From: an uncultured Pelagibacteraceae bacterium
Lineage (GTDB): Bacteria; Pseudomonadota; Alphaproteobacteria; Pelagibacterales; Pelagibacteraceae
Direction: 5' to 3'
DNA: 64,000 bases
Assembly: GCA_902606115.1 (NCBI GenBank)
Contig: CACLFM010000004.1
Span: 1 to 64,000 of the forward strand
Shown here: one piece after another, positions 10,128 to 20,533 of the stretch
Position numbering within the stretch: position 1 is the first letter of the stretch
Layout: every line of letters begins with the position of its first letter
Made by a program: the position numbers and the translations under genes
Notes under the pieces: generated by a model
Database searches by the model: none
Told to the model about the DNA's origin: nothing
What the model saw: only the letters and a program-made list of their open reading frames with translations

Positions 10128-10696
10128 TCATTAATTTTAATAAAGTTTTTCAAAATTTTAATACCAATCTTAGTTTTAATACTTTCTGGGTGAAATTGTA
10201 CTCCATGTATATTATATTTTTTATGTTGGATACCCATTATTAGTCCATCTTTTGTTTCTGCTGTAATTTTAAGCTCTTTGGACAAAGTTTTTTTATCAAT
10301 TATTAAACTATGGTATCTAGTAGCCTCAAAACTTTTTGGCAAATTCTTTAAAATTCCTGTTTTTTTTGAAATTATAAGACTTGTTTTTCCATGCATAAGT
10401 TTTTTTGCTTGTACAATCCTTGAACCAAAAACTTGTCCGATGATTTGATGTCCCAAACAGACCCCTAATATTGGTAATTTTTTATAAATAGACCTTACTA
10501 TATTTAAACAATTACCTGATTGATTTGGGTTACCTGGACCGGGTGATATGACAATTTTTTTAAATTTTTTTCTTAAAATTGTTTTTGTGTCAATTTTATC
10601 ATTTCTATAAACTTCAACCTCACAGTTTAGTTTAGAAATATAATGATAAAGATTATAAGTAAAACTATCGTAATTATCTATTAATATAACCTTCAT
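10124..10696 (-). CDS. trpG: Anthranilate synthase glutamine amidotransferase component
   Basis: 'IDNYDSFTYNLYHYI', 'GVCLGHQIIGQ', 'GVQFHPES'. Confidence 0.96.
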   Translation of the reverse strand: MKVILIDNYDSFTYNLYHYISKLNCEVEVYRNDKIDTKTILRKKFKKIVISPGPGNPNQSGNCLNIVRSIYKKLPILGVCLGHQIIGQVFGSRIVQAKKLMHGKTSLIISKKTGILKNLPKSFEATRYHSLIIDKKTLSKELKITAETKDGLIMGIQHKKYNIHGVQFHPESIKTKIGIKILKNFIKIND

Positions 10697-10697
10697 T

Positions 10698-12149
10698 TTA
10701 ATCTAGAGCCTTTATCAAAGCTTTTGATTTATTTAACGTTTCTTGAAATTCTTTTTCAGGAATACTATCAGCCACGATACCTGCACCAGCTTGAACATAA
10801 TATTTTCCGTCTTTTGCTAAGGCAGTCCTTAAGGCAATACATGTATCAAAATCACCATTTGCAGAAAAATAACCGATACCACCTGCGTAAATTTTTCTTT
10901 TATTTTTTTCTAATTCATCAATAATTTCCATAGCTCTAATCTTTGGTGCTCCAGAAACAGTTCCTGCAGGGAAACCTGACATTAACGTATCATATTTTGA
11001 TTTTTTTTTATCAAATTCACCTGTTACATTTGAAACAATGTGCATTACATGGGAATATTTTTCTATTTTAAATTGTTCTGTTACTTTAACCGTATCAATT
11101 TTGGATACTTTTCCTATATCGTTTCTACCTAAATCTAGTAACATTAAATGCTCAGAAATTTCCTTTTTATCAGCTAAAAGATCTTTTTTATAAAAATTGT
11201 CCTCTCTAATATTCTTACCACGTGGTCGTGTGCCTGCTATAGGTCTAATGGTGACTTCATTATTTCTCAGTCTTACTAATATTTCTGGACTTGCACCAAT
11301 AATTTGAAAATCTTTAAAATTAAAAAAAAACATAAATGGCGAAGGATTTGTTAATCTTAGTTTTTTATAAATATTTATTGGTTTTTTTGTCAATTTTGTC
11401 TCAAAACGTTGACTTAAAACAACTTGAAATATGTCGCCAATTTTAATGTATTTTTTTGCTTTCCTAACGTTATTTAAAAATCTTTTTTTTGAAATATTTG
11501 ATTTTATTGGGCTTTCTTTAATATTTTCATCTTTATGAATGATGGAAATTTTTGATTGAATTATTATTGAGTTAAGCTCATCCTGTATTGCTAAATATTT
11601 TTTGTGATAATTTGAAATTTTTTCATCAGAGAAACAATTTTTAATAAAAAAAATTTTTTTTTTTAAGTTGTCATGCACTACTAAAGTGGTCGGCCTCATA
11701 ATTCTAATATCAGGTATTTTAAGATCATCAATACAAGTATCTTTTATTTTTTCAAAATATCTTATTGTATCATATGAAAAATAACCCGCTATCAAACTAC
11801 ATATTGGTGGTAGCTTTTTTGGCGTCTTGAAATTAAAGTTTTTAATAATATTATTTATAATTTTAACTGGATCGCCTTTAATTTTTTTTTTTTTATTTTT
11901 GAATAAATAATAAATATTTTTTTTATTAAATTCCCACATCTTATCTGGATTTTTACCAAATATTGTATACCTACCTTTGATTATTCCTTTTTCTACAGAT
12001 TCAAAAATAAAGCTATTTCTATCCTCCAAAAAATTATTAATTAAATTTTCTACTTCCTTTGAGCCTGTAGAAATTAATTCACGGTATAAAACTTGATTAA
12101 CTTTTCTTTTATGTTTTTTTTTAAAATTTTCAAAATTTATATTAAGCAT
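10698..12149 (-). CDS. trpE: Anthranilate synthase component I
   Basis: 'FQVVLSQRFE', 'IAGTRPRGKN', 'DLGRNDIGKVS', 'TVSGAPKIRAMEIIDELE'. Confidence 0.97.
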   Translation of the reverse strand: MLNINFENFKKKHKRKVNQVLYRELISTGSKEVENLINNFLEDRNSFIFESVEKGIIKGRYTIFGKNPDKMWEFNKKNIYYLFKNKKKKIKGDPVKIINNIIKNFNFKTPKKLPPICSLIAGYFSYDTIRYFEKIKDTCIDDLKIPDIRIMRPTTLVVHDNLKKKIFFIKNCFSDEKISNYHKKYLAIQDELNSIIIQSKISIIHKDENIKESPIKSNISKKRFLNNVRKAKKYIKIGDIFQVVLSQRFETKLTKKPINIYKKLRLTNPSPFMFFFNFKDFQIIGASPEILVRLRNNEVTIRPIAGTRPRGKNIREDNFYKKDLLADKKEISEHLMLLDLGRNDIGKVSKIDTVKVTEQFKIEKYSHVMHIVSNVTGEFDKKKSKYDTLMSGFPAGTVSGAPKIRAMEIIDELEKNKRKIYAGGIGYFSANGDFDTCIALRTALAKDGKYYVQAGAGIVADSIPEKEFQETLNKSKALIKALD

Positions 12150-13564
12150 TATTTAAAATAATTTTCAGTTCTCTCTAACGTATTATAATTTATCTCAACT
12201 TTATAATTTTGATTTAGGAACTGATCATATGAGGAATATATTTCATCCTTGATTTTATTTTTAGTCTGAGCAAAGATTTCTTTATTAACCTTTTTTTCAT
12301 CATTATTACTCATATTTAAGATCTTTAAAAGATAGATACCCTGTTTTTCATCGGTGACTAGTAAAAAACTTTTAATTGGCATTGAATAAATTAATTCTAC
12401 TGAATTAATCTCGAAAATATTATTGTCTTTTATTGACATAATTTTGGCTTTATTAAATTTATTTTTATCTTTAACTAAATTATAAAAATCACTATCACTA
12501 AATTTCTTAGCACTGATTTTTGAAAATAAATTTTGATTGTATTCATATTTATTTTTATTATATAAAATTTCTTTAATTTCATTTAAAAACTCCTCGTCCA
12601 ATTTGGGAGTTTCTTGCCTATAATTCTCATTCTTAAATAATAAAAAATAATCTTCTTTATCTATAATTTGAACAAGATCACTCTCTTTATAATCAAATAT
12701 TTCTTTAAAATCTTTTTCTGCTTTTTTAAGACTAAAATTTTTTATTTCGTTGATCTTAATTTTTCCATACTTTTTTAAAAGCTCTTCTATATTATTTACA
12801 TTTAATAAATCATTTTCAATTTCGTCAATTATTTTAAAATAGCTTTCATTATATTCTGTAGACCCAGTTAAAACTTCAGGAGTTAATTTTGCATATTTAA
12901 CGTCAATAAAGTCTGTTTTAAGATTTTCTTTATTTAAATTTATATAATTTGTTATGTCTTCATTGCTAAAGTCACTACTTTTTTTGTATTTATTTTCTAA
13001 TGAAACATATTCGACATTGATGACCCTATTTCTACTGTAATTAAAAAAATCTATTAAGTATTCAGGTATGTGTAACCCCGCACTATAATAATTAAAAAGA
13101 ATCTTTTCTAATTCTCTTTTTTTCAATCTTTTCTCGAATTCTGGTGCACTAATATTACTTTCTAAAAGAAATTTTTCATACTTCAGTCTATCAAATTTTT
13201 TTTTTTCATTTAAAAAATTTCTGTTATTTTTAATGAGCATTAGTAAACCTTCATCACTTATAGTAATTCCAAGTTTTTTAATCTCTAATTCAATAAACTT
13301 TTTTGCCAAAAGATCATTTAGAATTTCTTTAAGTATATCATTATCAATATTTTTACTTATAATTTCTTCGTTAATCCCAATTGATCTTATGTGATCAAAA
13401 AATTCTTGTGTTGAAATATTAGTATTTTTGATTTTAGCTATATTATTTGTATTTCCACCTTGAAAAACACCTCCCATCCCCCAAAACACAAACGGGATAA
13501 TAATAATACCTATTAAGACTGTAGCTAGTTTGGTTTTAGTGAAATTTCTAAATTTATTTAACAT
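12149..13564 (-). CDS. PpiD/SurA-like membrane-anchored periplasmic folding factor
   Basis: 'MLNKFRNFTKTKLATVLIGIIIIPFVFWGMGGVF' PpiD-like N-terminal anchor plus SurA_N-like region; start at 13564 preferred. Confidence 0.72.
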   Translation of the reverse strand: MLNKFRNFTKTKLATVLIGIIIIPFVFWGMGGVFQGGNTNNIAKIKNTNISTQEFFDHIRSIGINEEIISKNIDNDILKEILNDLLAKKFIELEIKKLGITISDEGLLMLIKNNRNFLNEKKKFDRLKYEKFLLESNISAPEFEKRLKKRELEKILFNYYSAGLHIPEYLIDFFNYSRNRVINVEYVSLENKYKKSSDFSNEDITNYINLNKENLKTDFIDVKYAKLTPEVLTGSTEYNESYFKIIDEIENDLLNVNNIEELLKKYGKIKINEIKNFSLKKAEKDFKEIFDYKESDLVQIIDKEDYFLLFKNENYRQETPKLDEEFLNEIKEILYNKNKYEYNQNLFSKISAKKFSDSDFYNLVKDKNKFNKAKIMSIKDNNIFEINSVELIYSMPIKSFLLVTDEKQGIYLLKILNMSNNDEKKVNKEIFAQTKNKIKDEIYSSYDQFLNQNYKVEINYNTLERTENYFK

Positions 13565-13620
13565 AACATATGATAAAATATTGAACTGTAAAAACAAATC
13601 TATAGATTAAATTTATTATT

Positions 13621-14370
13621 ATGACAAATAAAATATTGTTTATTGCAAATTGGAAAATGTTTGGTGATCTAAAATCTATAAAATCAATAGAAAGTGTAAT
13701 AAATATAAGCAAAAAAAAGAGATATAGAAAAGCAAAAATAATTTACTGCCCACCTTTTACACTTTTAAATAATTTTGTAATTAAAACCAAAAAAAGTACC
13801 ATAAGTATCGGTGCACAAAACTGTCATCATGAAAAAGATCCTGGACCTTTTACAGGGTCTATTAGTTCTAGCATGATAAAAAAAATCGGTGCAGAATACG
13901 TTATTGTTGGTCATTCGGAAAATAGATCTAATGGAGAAACGAATAAACAGATAAATGACAAAATTCGTAATGCCATTACAAATAACCTGAATGTAATTTT
14001 TTGTATTGGTGAGAGTTTATCTGATAAGAAAAATAAAAAAACAAATTCGATTATAAGCAAACAAATTAATTTAGGATTAAACAAAATTGAAAAGATTGAT
14101 AAAATAATTTTTGCATATGAACCAGTTTGGTCAATTGGAACAGGTAAAGTCCTAAAAAATCAAGATTTAAAAAAACAAATACTAAACATAAAGAATATTA
14201 TATTTAAAAAATTTAGAAAACAAAAAGCCAAAATTATTTATGGTGGTTCAGTAAATAATAAAAATATTAATGATTTAAAACAAATTAGTCAATTAGATGG
14301 ATTTTTAATAGGAGGTGCTTCCCAAAATTCAAAAAAATTTATTGATATAATTAAAAAAACAATTAATTAG
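13621..14370 (+). CDS. tpiA: Triosephosphate isomerase
   Basis: 'IANWKMFG', 'VGHSENR', 'AYEPVWSIGTGK', 'IIYGGSVN', 'DGFLIGGAS'. Confidence 0.97.
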   Translation: MTNKILFIANWKMFGDLKSIKSIESVINISKKKRYRKAKIIYCPPFTLLNNFVIKTKKSTISIGAQNCHHEKDPGPFTGSISSSMIKKIGAEYVIVGHSENRSNGETNKQINDKIRNAITNNLNVIFCIGESLSDKKNKKTNSIISKQINLGLNKIEKIDKIIFAYEPVWSIGTGKVLKNQDLKKQILNIKNIIFKKFRKQKAKIIYGGSVNNKNINDLKQISQLDGFLIGGASQNSKKFIDIIKKTIN

Positions 14371-14375
14371 AATAA

Positions 14376-14678
14376 ATGGAAAATATATTACTTACCATTA
14401 ATATAATATTAGCTATTACTTTAGTTATATTAGTGTTATTCCAACAATCCGAGGGTGGTGCATTGGGTATAGGCGTTAGTCAAGAAAATTATATGTTTTC
14501 AAGAGCTAGTGGAAATTTTTTCACTAAAGCAACTGCTGTAGTTGCTACTCTTTTCATAATTTGTAGTTTAGGTTTAACAATACTTTCAAATAAAGAATTG
14601 GAACCCGAAAAGTCTTTATTAGATAAAATAGAGCAAAATATTGATAGTGATGCACCTAAAATTCCTGAAAATAATTAA
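14376..14678 (+). CDS. secG: Preprotein translocase subunit SecG
   Basis: 'VLVLFQQSEGGALGIG', two TM segments, tpiA-secG-pyrG order. Confidence 0.9.
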   Translation: MENILLTINIILAITLVILVLFQQSEGGALGIGVSQENYMFSRASGNFFTKATAVVATLFIICSLGLTILSNKELEPEKSLLDKIEQNIDSDAPKIPENN

Positions 14679-14722
14679 TTAATACTTTTAATTTTTAAAA
14701 ATAAGGTCTATAAGATAATTCC

Positions 14723-16357
14723 ATGGCGCGATTCATATTTGTAACTGGCGGCGTGGTTTCTTCCTTAGGTAAAGGATTATCTTCTGCATCACTAGGTTAT
14801 TTACTAAAATCTCAAGGTTATAAAGTAAGAATTAGAAAAATGGATCCATATTTAAATGTTGATCCAGGAACTATGAGTCCTTTTCAACATGGAGAGGTTT
14901 TTGTTACTGACGATGGTGCTGAAACAGATTTAGACCTCGGACACTATGAAAGATTTACAAATATATCTGCAAAGAAAAGTGATAACATTACAACTGGTAG
15001 AATTTATAGCGATATAATTTTAAAAGAACGTAAAGGTGATTATTTAGGTAAAACCGTTCAAGTAATACCTCATGTTACAGATAGGATTAAACAATTTATT
15101 AAAAAAGATATTAAAAATGAAGATTTTGTAATTTGTGAAATTGGTGGAACAGTTGGTGATATTGAGAGTTTACCGTATTTAGAAGCTATAAGACAATTTT
15201 CTAATGATATAGGAAAAAATAAAACTTTGTTCATTCATTTAACACTTGTCCCGTTTTTAAAATCTTCTGATGAAATTAAAACAAAACCAACTCAGCATTC
15301 AGTTAAAGAATTAAGAAGTATAGGAGTTCAACCAGATATAGTTATTTGTAGATCGCAACAATCAATCCCAATTGATCAAAGAAAAAAAATATCCTTATTT
15401 TGTAATATTCCTATAGAAAGAGTTATTGAAACTGTAGATGTAAAAACAATTTACGAAGCGCCTTTAAGTTTTTCTAAAGAAGGATTAGATAGACAAGTCT
15501 TAAAATATTTTAAAATTAAAGCTAAAAAAAAGGTTAACCTAAATCCTTGGAAAAATGTAACAAGAATAGTCACGAATAAAGATTTAAAAGAGATCAATAT
15601 TGCAATAGTAGGAAAATATGTAGATTTAAAAGATGCATATAAATCTTTAGATGAAGCCTTAGTTCATGGCGGAATCAAAAATAACGTGAAGATAAAACTT
15701 ATAAGAATGGAGTCTGATAAATTAAAAATTTCTGAAGTTAAAAAAAAATTAGATGGTGTATCTGGAATTTTAATACCAGGTGGTTTTGGTAAAAGAGGAA
15801 CAGAAGGTAAGATATCTTGTATAAATTATGCTAGAGAAAATAACATCCCTTTTTTTGGAATTTGTTTTGGGATGCAAATGGCAATAATAGAATTTGCAAG
15901 AAATGTCTTAAATATTAAAAATGCTGGATCGAGTGAATTTGATAAAAAATGCAATTCCGTCGTTGGTCTAATTGATGAGTGGAATAAAAACGGGAAAATT
16001 TTTAAAGGAACATCAACTAAATTAGGTGGCACTATGCGCTTAGGTTTGTATCCAGCAAAATTACAACACAATTCACTTATAAAAAGTATTTATAAATCTA
16101 GAATTATTTATGAAAGACATAGGCATAGATATGAGGTTAATATTAATATGAAAAAAAAATTCGAAAGAAAAGGACTATTGTTTTCAGGCTTATCACCTGA
16201 TAACAATTTACCTGAAATTGTAGAGCTAAAAAATCATCCTTGGTTCATTGGAGTTCAATTTCATCCTGAATTTAAATCTAGACCTTTAGATCCTCATCCT
16301 TTATTTTCTTCTTTTATCAGAGCTGCAAAAAAAACTAATGAAAAATTTAACAATTAA
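14723..16357 (+). CDS. pyrG: CTP synthase
   Basis: 'FIFVTGGVVSSLGKGL', C-terminal GATase 'GICFGMQMA'. Confidence 0.98.
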   Translation: MARFIFVTGGVVSSLGKGLSSASLGYLLKSQGYKVRIRKMDPYLNVDPGTMSPFQHGEVFVTDDGAETDLDLGHYERFTNISAKKSDNITTGRIYSDIILKERKGDYLGKTVQVIPHVTDRIKQFIKKDIKNEDFVICEIGGTVGDIESLPYLEAIRQFSNDIGKNKTLFIHLTLVPFLKSSDEIKTKPTQHSVKELRSIGVQPDIVICRSQQSIPIDQRKKISLFCNIPIERVIETVDVKTIYEAPLSFSKEGLDRQVLKYFKIKAKKKVNLNPWKNVTRIVTNKDLKEINIAIVGKYVDLKDAYKSLDEALVHGGIKNNVKIKLIRMESDKLKISEVKKKLDGVSGILIPGGFGKRGTEGKISCINYARENNIPFFGICFGMQMAIIEFARNVLNIKNAGSSEFDKKCNSVVGLIDEWNKNGKIFKGTSTKLGGTMRLGLYPAKLQHNSLIKSIYKSRIIYERHRHRYEVNINMKKKFERKGLLFSGLSPDNNLPEIVELKNHPWFIGVQFHPEFKSRPLDPHPLFSSFIRAAKKTNEKFNN

Positions 16358-17162
16358 TTGTAAAGGAATTGAAATATCTAACGATAAAACAATTTGTCTT
16401 ATTGCTGGCCCTTGTCAACTAGAAACCGAACAACATGCATTAGATATGGCTGGTAAAATAAACGAAATTGCAAAAAAGTATAATATCGGATTTGTTTACA
16501 AAACTTCTTTTGATAAAGCTAATAGAACTAGTCTTCAAGGTAAAAGAGGCGCAGGTCTCGATAGATCATTACCAATATTTGATAAAATTAAAAAAGAATT
16601 AGATATACCAATTTTAACAGATGTACATAATGTAGAACAGTGCGCTGCTGTTACTAGCCATGTCGATATAATTCAAATCCCTGCTTTTTTATGCAGACAA
16701 ACTGACTTATTAGTTGCCGCTGCAAAAACAAATAAAATTATCAATGTAAAAAAAGGACAATTTTTAGCCCCTTGGGATATGAAGAATGTGATAAAAAAAA
16801 TTTCAGACTCTGGTAATAATAATATTTTAATTACTGAAAGAGGGGCTAGTTTTGGATACAATACATTAGTTTCCGATATGAGATCAATACCGATAATGGC
16901 AAAAAGTGGCTATCCAATAATCTTTGATGCAACACATTCAGTTCAACAACCTGGTGGTTTAGGTGACAAAAGTGGTGGCCAAAGAGAATTTGTTTCATAT
17001 TTGTCTAGAGCAGCTGTTGCTGTAGGAGTTGCTGCGGTATTTATAGAAACACATCAAGACCCAGATAACGCTCCCTCAGATGGGCCAAATATGATTCCAT
17101 TTAATGAATTAGATACATTGGTAAGTAAATTAGTTCAAATTGATAAATTAATAAAAAATTAA
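16338..17162 (+). CDS. kdsA: 3-deoxy-8-phosphooctulonate synthase
   Basis: 'IAGPCQLETEQHALDMA', 'YKTSFDKANRTS', 'DATHSVQQPGG'. Confidence 0.97.
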   Translation: MKNLTINCKGIEISNDKTICLIAGPCQLETEQHALDMAGKINEIAKKYNIGFVYKTSFDKANRTSLQGKRGAGLDRSLPIFDKIKKELDIPILTDVHNVEQCAAVTSHVDIIQIPAFLCRQTDLLVAAAKTNKIINVKKGQFLAPWDMKNVIKKISDSGNNNILITERGASFGYNTLVSDMRSIPIMAKSGYPIIFDATHSVQQPGGLGDKSGGQREFVSYLSRAAVAVGVAAVFIETHQDPDNAPSDGPNMIPFNELDTLVSKLVQIDKLIKN

Positions 17163-17172
17163 AAAATTAATC

Positions 17173-18426
17173 ATGTCCAAAGTTACGAAAGTTATTGCAA
17201 GACAAGTTTTTGACAGCAGAGGATTTCCTACAATAGAATCTGAAGTTTTTTGTGGTAAAATTTCTTCAAAAGCAATTTGTCCTTCTGGTGCATCAACAGG
17301 ATCTTTTGAGGCTTATGAAAAAAGAGATAATAATAAAAAGTATTTAGGGAAAAGTGTATTTAAAGCTATCTATAATGTAAATAAAATTATCTCAAAAAAG
17401 ATTTTAAATAAAGATATACATAATCAAGAATTAATCGACTCTATATTAATTAAATTAGATGGCACTAAACATAAAACAAAACTTGGTGCCAATTCAATTC
17501 TCTCTGTATCTATTGCAGTTAAGAAACTATCAGCAAAAATTAAAAATGTTCCTTTATATAAAAATTTTTATATAAAAAAAAATTTCAATTTACCCTATCC
17601 ACTTATGAATATAATCAATGGTGGTGTTCACGCTAATAATGGTCTTAGAATTCAAGAATTTATGATTAGACCAGACAAAGCCAGAACATTCTCTGAAGCA
17701 ATGAGTATTTGTTTTTCAATAATTCAAAACCTTAAAAAAATAATTAAAGATAGAAAATTATCAACAGCGGTTGGTGATGAAGGAGGATTTGCACCAATGA
17801 TAAATAATAATGAAGTAGCTTTGAATTTAATAGTAAAATCTATAAAAAAGTCAGGTTTTGTAAATGGTAAAGATGTTTCAATATGCTTAGATGTTGCTGG
17901 CAATGAATTGTATAAAAAGGGAAAATATTCAATACACTCGAAGGATTATATTTCTATTAAAAAATCTATAAATGGTTATTTAAAATTAATTAAAAAATAT
18001 AAGATTAAATCAATTGAAGATCCTTTCGCTGAAAATGACTGGAATGCATGGTCTGATTTTTTAAAAAAAAGTCAAGACCTCCAATTAGTTGGAGATGATT
18101 TGTACGTTACGAACTTGCAAAGATTAAAAAAAGGGTTTTTGAATAAATCATCTAATGCAATATTAATTAAACCTAATCAAATTGGTACAGTGACTGAAAC
18201 TTTGGAGGTAATTAAGTTTGCGCAAAAAATTGGATATCAAACTATTATTTCCCACAGGTCAGGTGATTCTGAGGATACTTTTATTTCTGAGTTAGCAGTC
18301 GGTACTAACTCTAATCAAATTAAAACTGGTTCATTGTGCAGATCAGAAAGGGTTGCAAAATACAATCAATTGTTAAGAATAGAACAACAATTATTAAAAA
18401 AAAATAATATGGCGAAATTAAAATGA
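17173..18426 (+). CDS. eno: Enolase
   Basis: 'ARQVFDSRGFPTIESEV', 'GDEGGFAP', 'SIEDPFAENDW', 'SHRSGDSEDTFI'. Confidence 0.98.
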   Translation: MSKVTKVIARQVFDSRGFPTIESEVFCGKISSKAICPSGASTGSFEAYEKRDNNKKYLGKSVFKAIYNVNKIISKKILNKDIHNQELIDSILIKLDGTKHKTKLGANSILSVSIAVKKLSAKIKNVPLYKNFYIKKNFNLPYPLMNIINGGVHANNGLRIQEFMIRPDKARTFSEAMSICFSIIQNLKKIIKDRKLSTAVGDEGGFAPMINNNEVALNLIVKSIKKSGFVNGKDVSICLDVAGNELYKKGKYSIHSKDYISIKKSINGYLKLIKKYKIKSIEDPFAENDWNAWSDFLKKSQDLQLVGDDLYVTNLQRLKKGFLNKSSNAILIKPNQIGTVTETLEVIKFAQKIGYQTIISHRSGDSEDTFISELAVGTNSNQIKTGSLCRSERVAKYNQLLRIEQQLLKKNNMAKLK

Positions 18427-18719
18427 TAAAAAAAGTAAAAGACAAACTGTTTATTTTTTTACCAATTTTATTGATCTTATATTTCATCTTGAATTTACTC
18501 AGTGGTAATAGAGGTTTATTTTCATATTTTGAAAAAAAGAGTATTTTAGAAAAACTTAAAAGTAAAAAGATAAATTTAAACTATAAAATTGGTCAATTGG
18601 AAAAATCTAATGCTCTTCTAAGCGATAATTTAGATAGCGATTATATTGAGATTTTATTACGTGACAAATTTTTGTTAGGTAAAAAAGGTGAAACAGTTTA
18701 TATAATTAAAAATGAGTAA
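18423..18719 (+). CDS. FtsB/DivIC-like septum formation initiator
   Basis: Single TM, coiled coil and '[17 protein letters not shown]' terminus; position after eno. Confidence 0.78.
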   Translation: MIKKVKDKLFIFLPILLILYFILNLLSGNRGLFSYFEKKSILEKLKSKKINLNYKIGQLEKSNALLSDNLDSDYIEILLRDKFLLGKKGETVYIIKNE

Positions 18720-19662
18720 ATTTAGACATCCCGAAAAGCAAAAAAATCCTATTAGTCCAATTAAAAAAAAACCAAATTGGATTAGATCAAAACTAACTAA
18801 TAGCCATGAATTTTTTTTGACAAAAAGTATAGTAAATCAAAATAATTTAGTTACAGTTTGCCAAGAGGCTAATTGTCCAAATATTACTGAGTGTTGGAGT
18901 AAAAGACATGCAACCTTTATGATAATGGGAGATACCTGCACAAGAGCTTGTGCATTTTGTGATGTTAAAACAGGAAAACCTAATAAACTTGATCCATTAG
19001 AACCAAAAAAGATATCATTGGCAGTAAAGAAACTTAACTTGAGACATGTTGTTATAACATCTGTCGACAGAGATGATTTAGAAGATGGTGGATCACATCA
19101 TTTTTATGAAACAATTATTCAGACTAGAAAAGAAAATCCAGAAACAACCATAGAAGTTTTAACGCCAGATTTTCTTAGAAAAGGTAATGCTTTCAAAAAA
19201 GTTTTAGATGCAAGACCAGATGTCTTTAACCACAATATCGAAACTGTTCCAAGTTTATATTTAAAAGTAAGACCTGGTTCTAGATATTTTTCATCACTTG
19301 AGTTATTAAAAAATGCCAAAACAATCGATGAAAATATATTTACGAAGTCAGGAATTATGGTCGGTATGGGAGAATCTAAAGATGAGGTACTACAAGTTAT
19401 GGATGATCTTAGATCAGCAAAAGTTGATTTTTTAACAATTGGACAATACCTTCAACCATCTGTTCAACACTTTCCTTTAATTAGATATTACGATCCTAAA
19501 GAGTTTAAAGATCTAGAAACTATTGCTAAAGCAAAAGGGTTTTTATTAGTTTCATCATCACCACTAACAAGATCATCTTATCATGCAGATGAAGATTTTG
19601 CTCTTTTAAAGAAAAATAGAAAACTAATTAATGCCAAAAGCATCAGTAAAGAGAACCATTAA
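18712..19662 (+). CDS. lipA: Lipoyl synthase
   Basis: '[13 protein letters not shown]', radical-SAM 'CTRACAFC'. Confidence 0.97.
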   Translation: MSKFRHPEKQKNPISPIKKKPNWIRSKLTNSHEFFLTKSIVNQNNLVTVCQEANCPNITECWSKRHATFMIMGDTCTRACAFCDVKTGKPNKLDPLEPKKISLAVKKLNLRHVVITSVDRDDLEDGGSHHFYETIIQTRKENPETTIEVLTPDFLRKGNAFKKVLDARPDVFNHNIETVPSLYLKVRPGSRYFSSLELLKNAKTIDENIFTKSGIMVGMGESKDEVLQVMDDLRSAKVDFLTIGQYLQPSVQHFPLIRYYDPKEFKDLETIAKAKGFLLVSSSPLTRSSYHADEDFALLKKNRKLINAKSISKENH

Positions 19663-20080
19663 TTGTTCTAAGGAAGATTTAATTAATCTTGTTTTAAATA
19701 TTGAAGATTATCCAAAATTTATTCCATATTGTATAAATGCAAAAATTTATGAGAATAAATTAGAAAATGATTATCAACTAATTATAGCTGATCTAACAAT
19801 TGGAAAAGGGCCATTTAAAGACACATACAAAAGTGATGTAAAATATAATATGAAAGATAACATTATCTTTGTTAAAAACTTAGATGGTCCTCTAAAATAT
19901 CTTGATAACAAATGGCAATTTAAAAAAATTGGCAAATCAACCGAGGTCTCATTTGATGTTGATTTTGAACTTAAAAATAGATTTCTCAATATTTTAATGA
20001 CTAAATCATTTAAGTATGGTCTCGATAAAATTGCAGATGCATTTCAAAGAAGAGCAGAAGAGTTATTTAATAATAGATAA
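19631..20080 (+). CDS. COQ10/RatA-type START-like (polyketide cyclase) protein
   Basis: '[14 protein letters not shown]', 'NKWQFK...[17 protein letters not shown]'; follows lipA. Confidence 0.82.
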   Translation: MPKASVKRTINCSKEDLINLVLNIEDYPKFIPYCINAKIYENKLENDYQLIIADLTIGKGPFKDTYKSDVKYNMKDNIIFVKNLDGPLKYLDNKWQFKKIGKSTEVSFDVDFELKNRFLNILMTKSFKYGLDKIADAFQRRAEELFNNR

Positions 20081-20533
20081 AACTGAACTAATTACTGTAT
20101 TTACAGCCACTTTTTGAAAGCTTATCCTAGATCTTTTTGAAAATATATACTTATTAACAACTATCTTTTTTTTAAATTTTATACCTATATATACTAAACC
20201 AACTGGTTTTTCTTTTGAACCACCTTTTGGTCCAGCAATTCCAGTAATAGATACGTTTATTTGACTATTGCTTATTTTGCTTAAATTATTAACCATGGAT
20301 AAACAGCACTGACTACTTACTGCTCCATATTGTTTTATAATATTTTTGGGGACTTTAAGTATTTTATGTTTAGATTCATTTGAGTATGTAATCAGGGCTA
20401 ATTTGAAAATACTGGATGAACCGCTATTAGACGTTATCACACTAGACATTAATCCACCAGTGCATGATTCTGCAAAACTAATCTTAAGTTTTTTTTTTTT
20501 TAATAATCTAATTAACTTTTCAGAATTTGTCAT
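20063..20533 (-). CDS. CinA C-terminal domain protein (NMN amidohydrolase-like)
   Basis: 'SFAESCTGGLMSSVIT', 'GIAGPKGGSKEKPVGLVYIG'. Confidence 0.9.
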   Translation of the reverse strand: MTNSEKLIRLLKKKKLKISFAESCTGGLMSSVITSNSGSSSIFKLALITYSNESKHKILKVPKNIIKQYGAVSSQCCLSMVNNLSKISNSQINVSITGIAGPKGGSKEKPVGLVYIGIKFKKKIVVNKYIFSKRSRISFQKVAVNTVISSVLSIIK

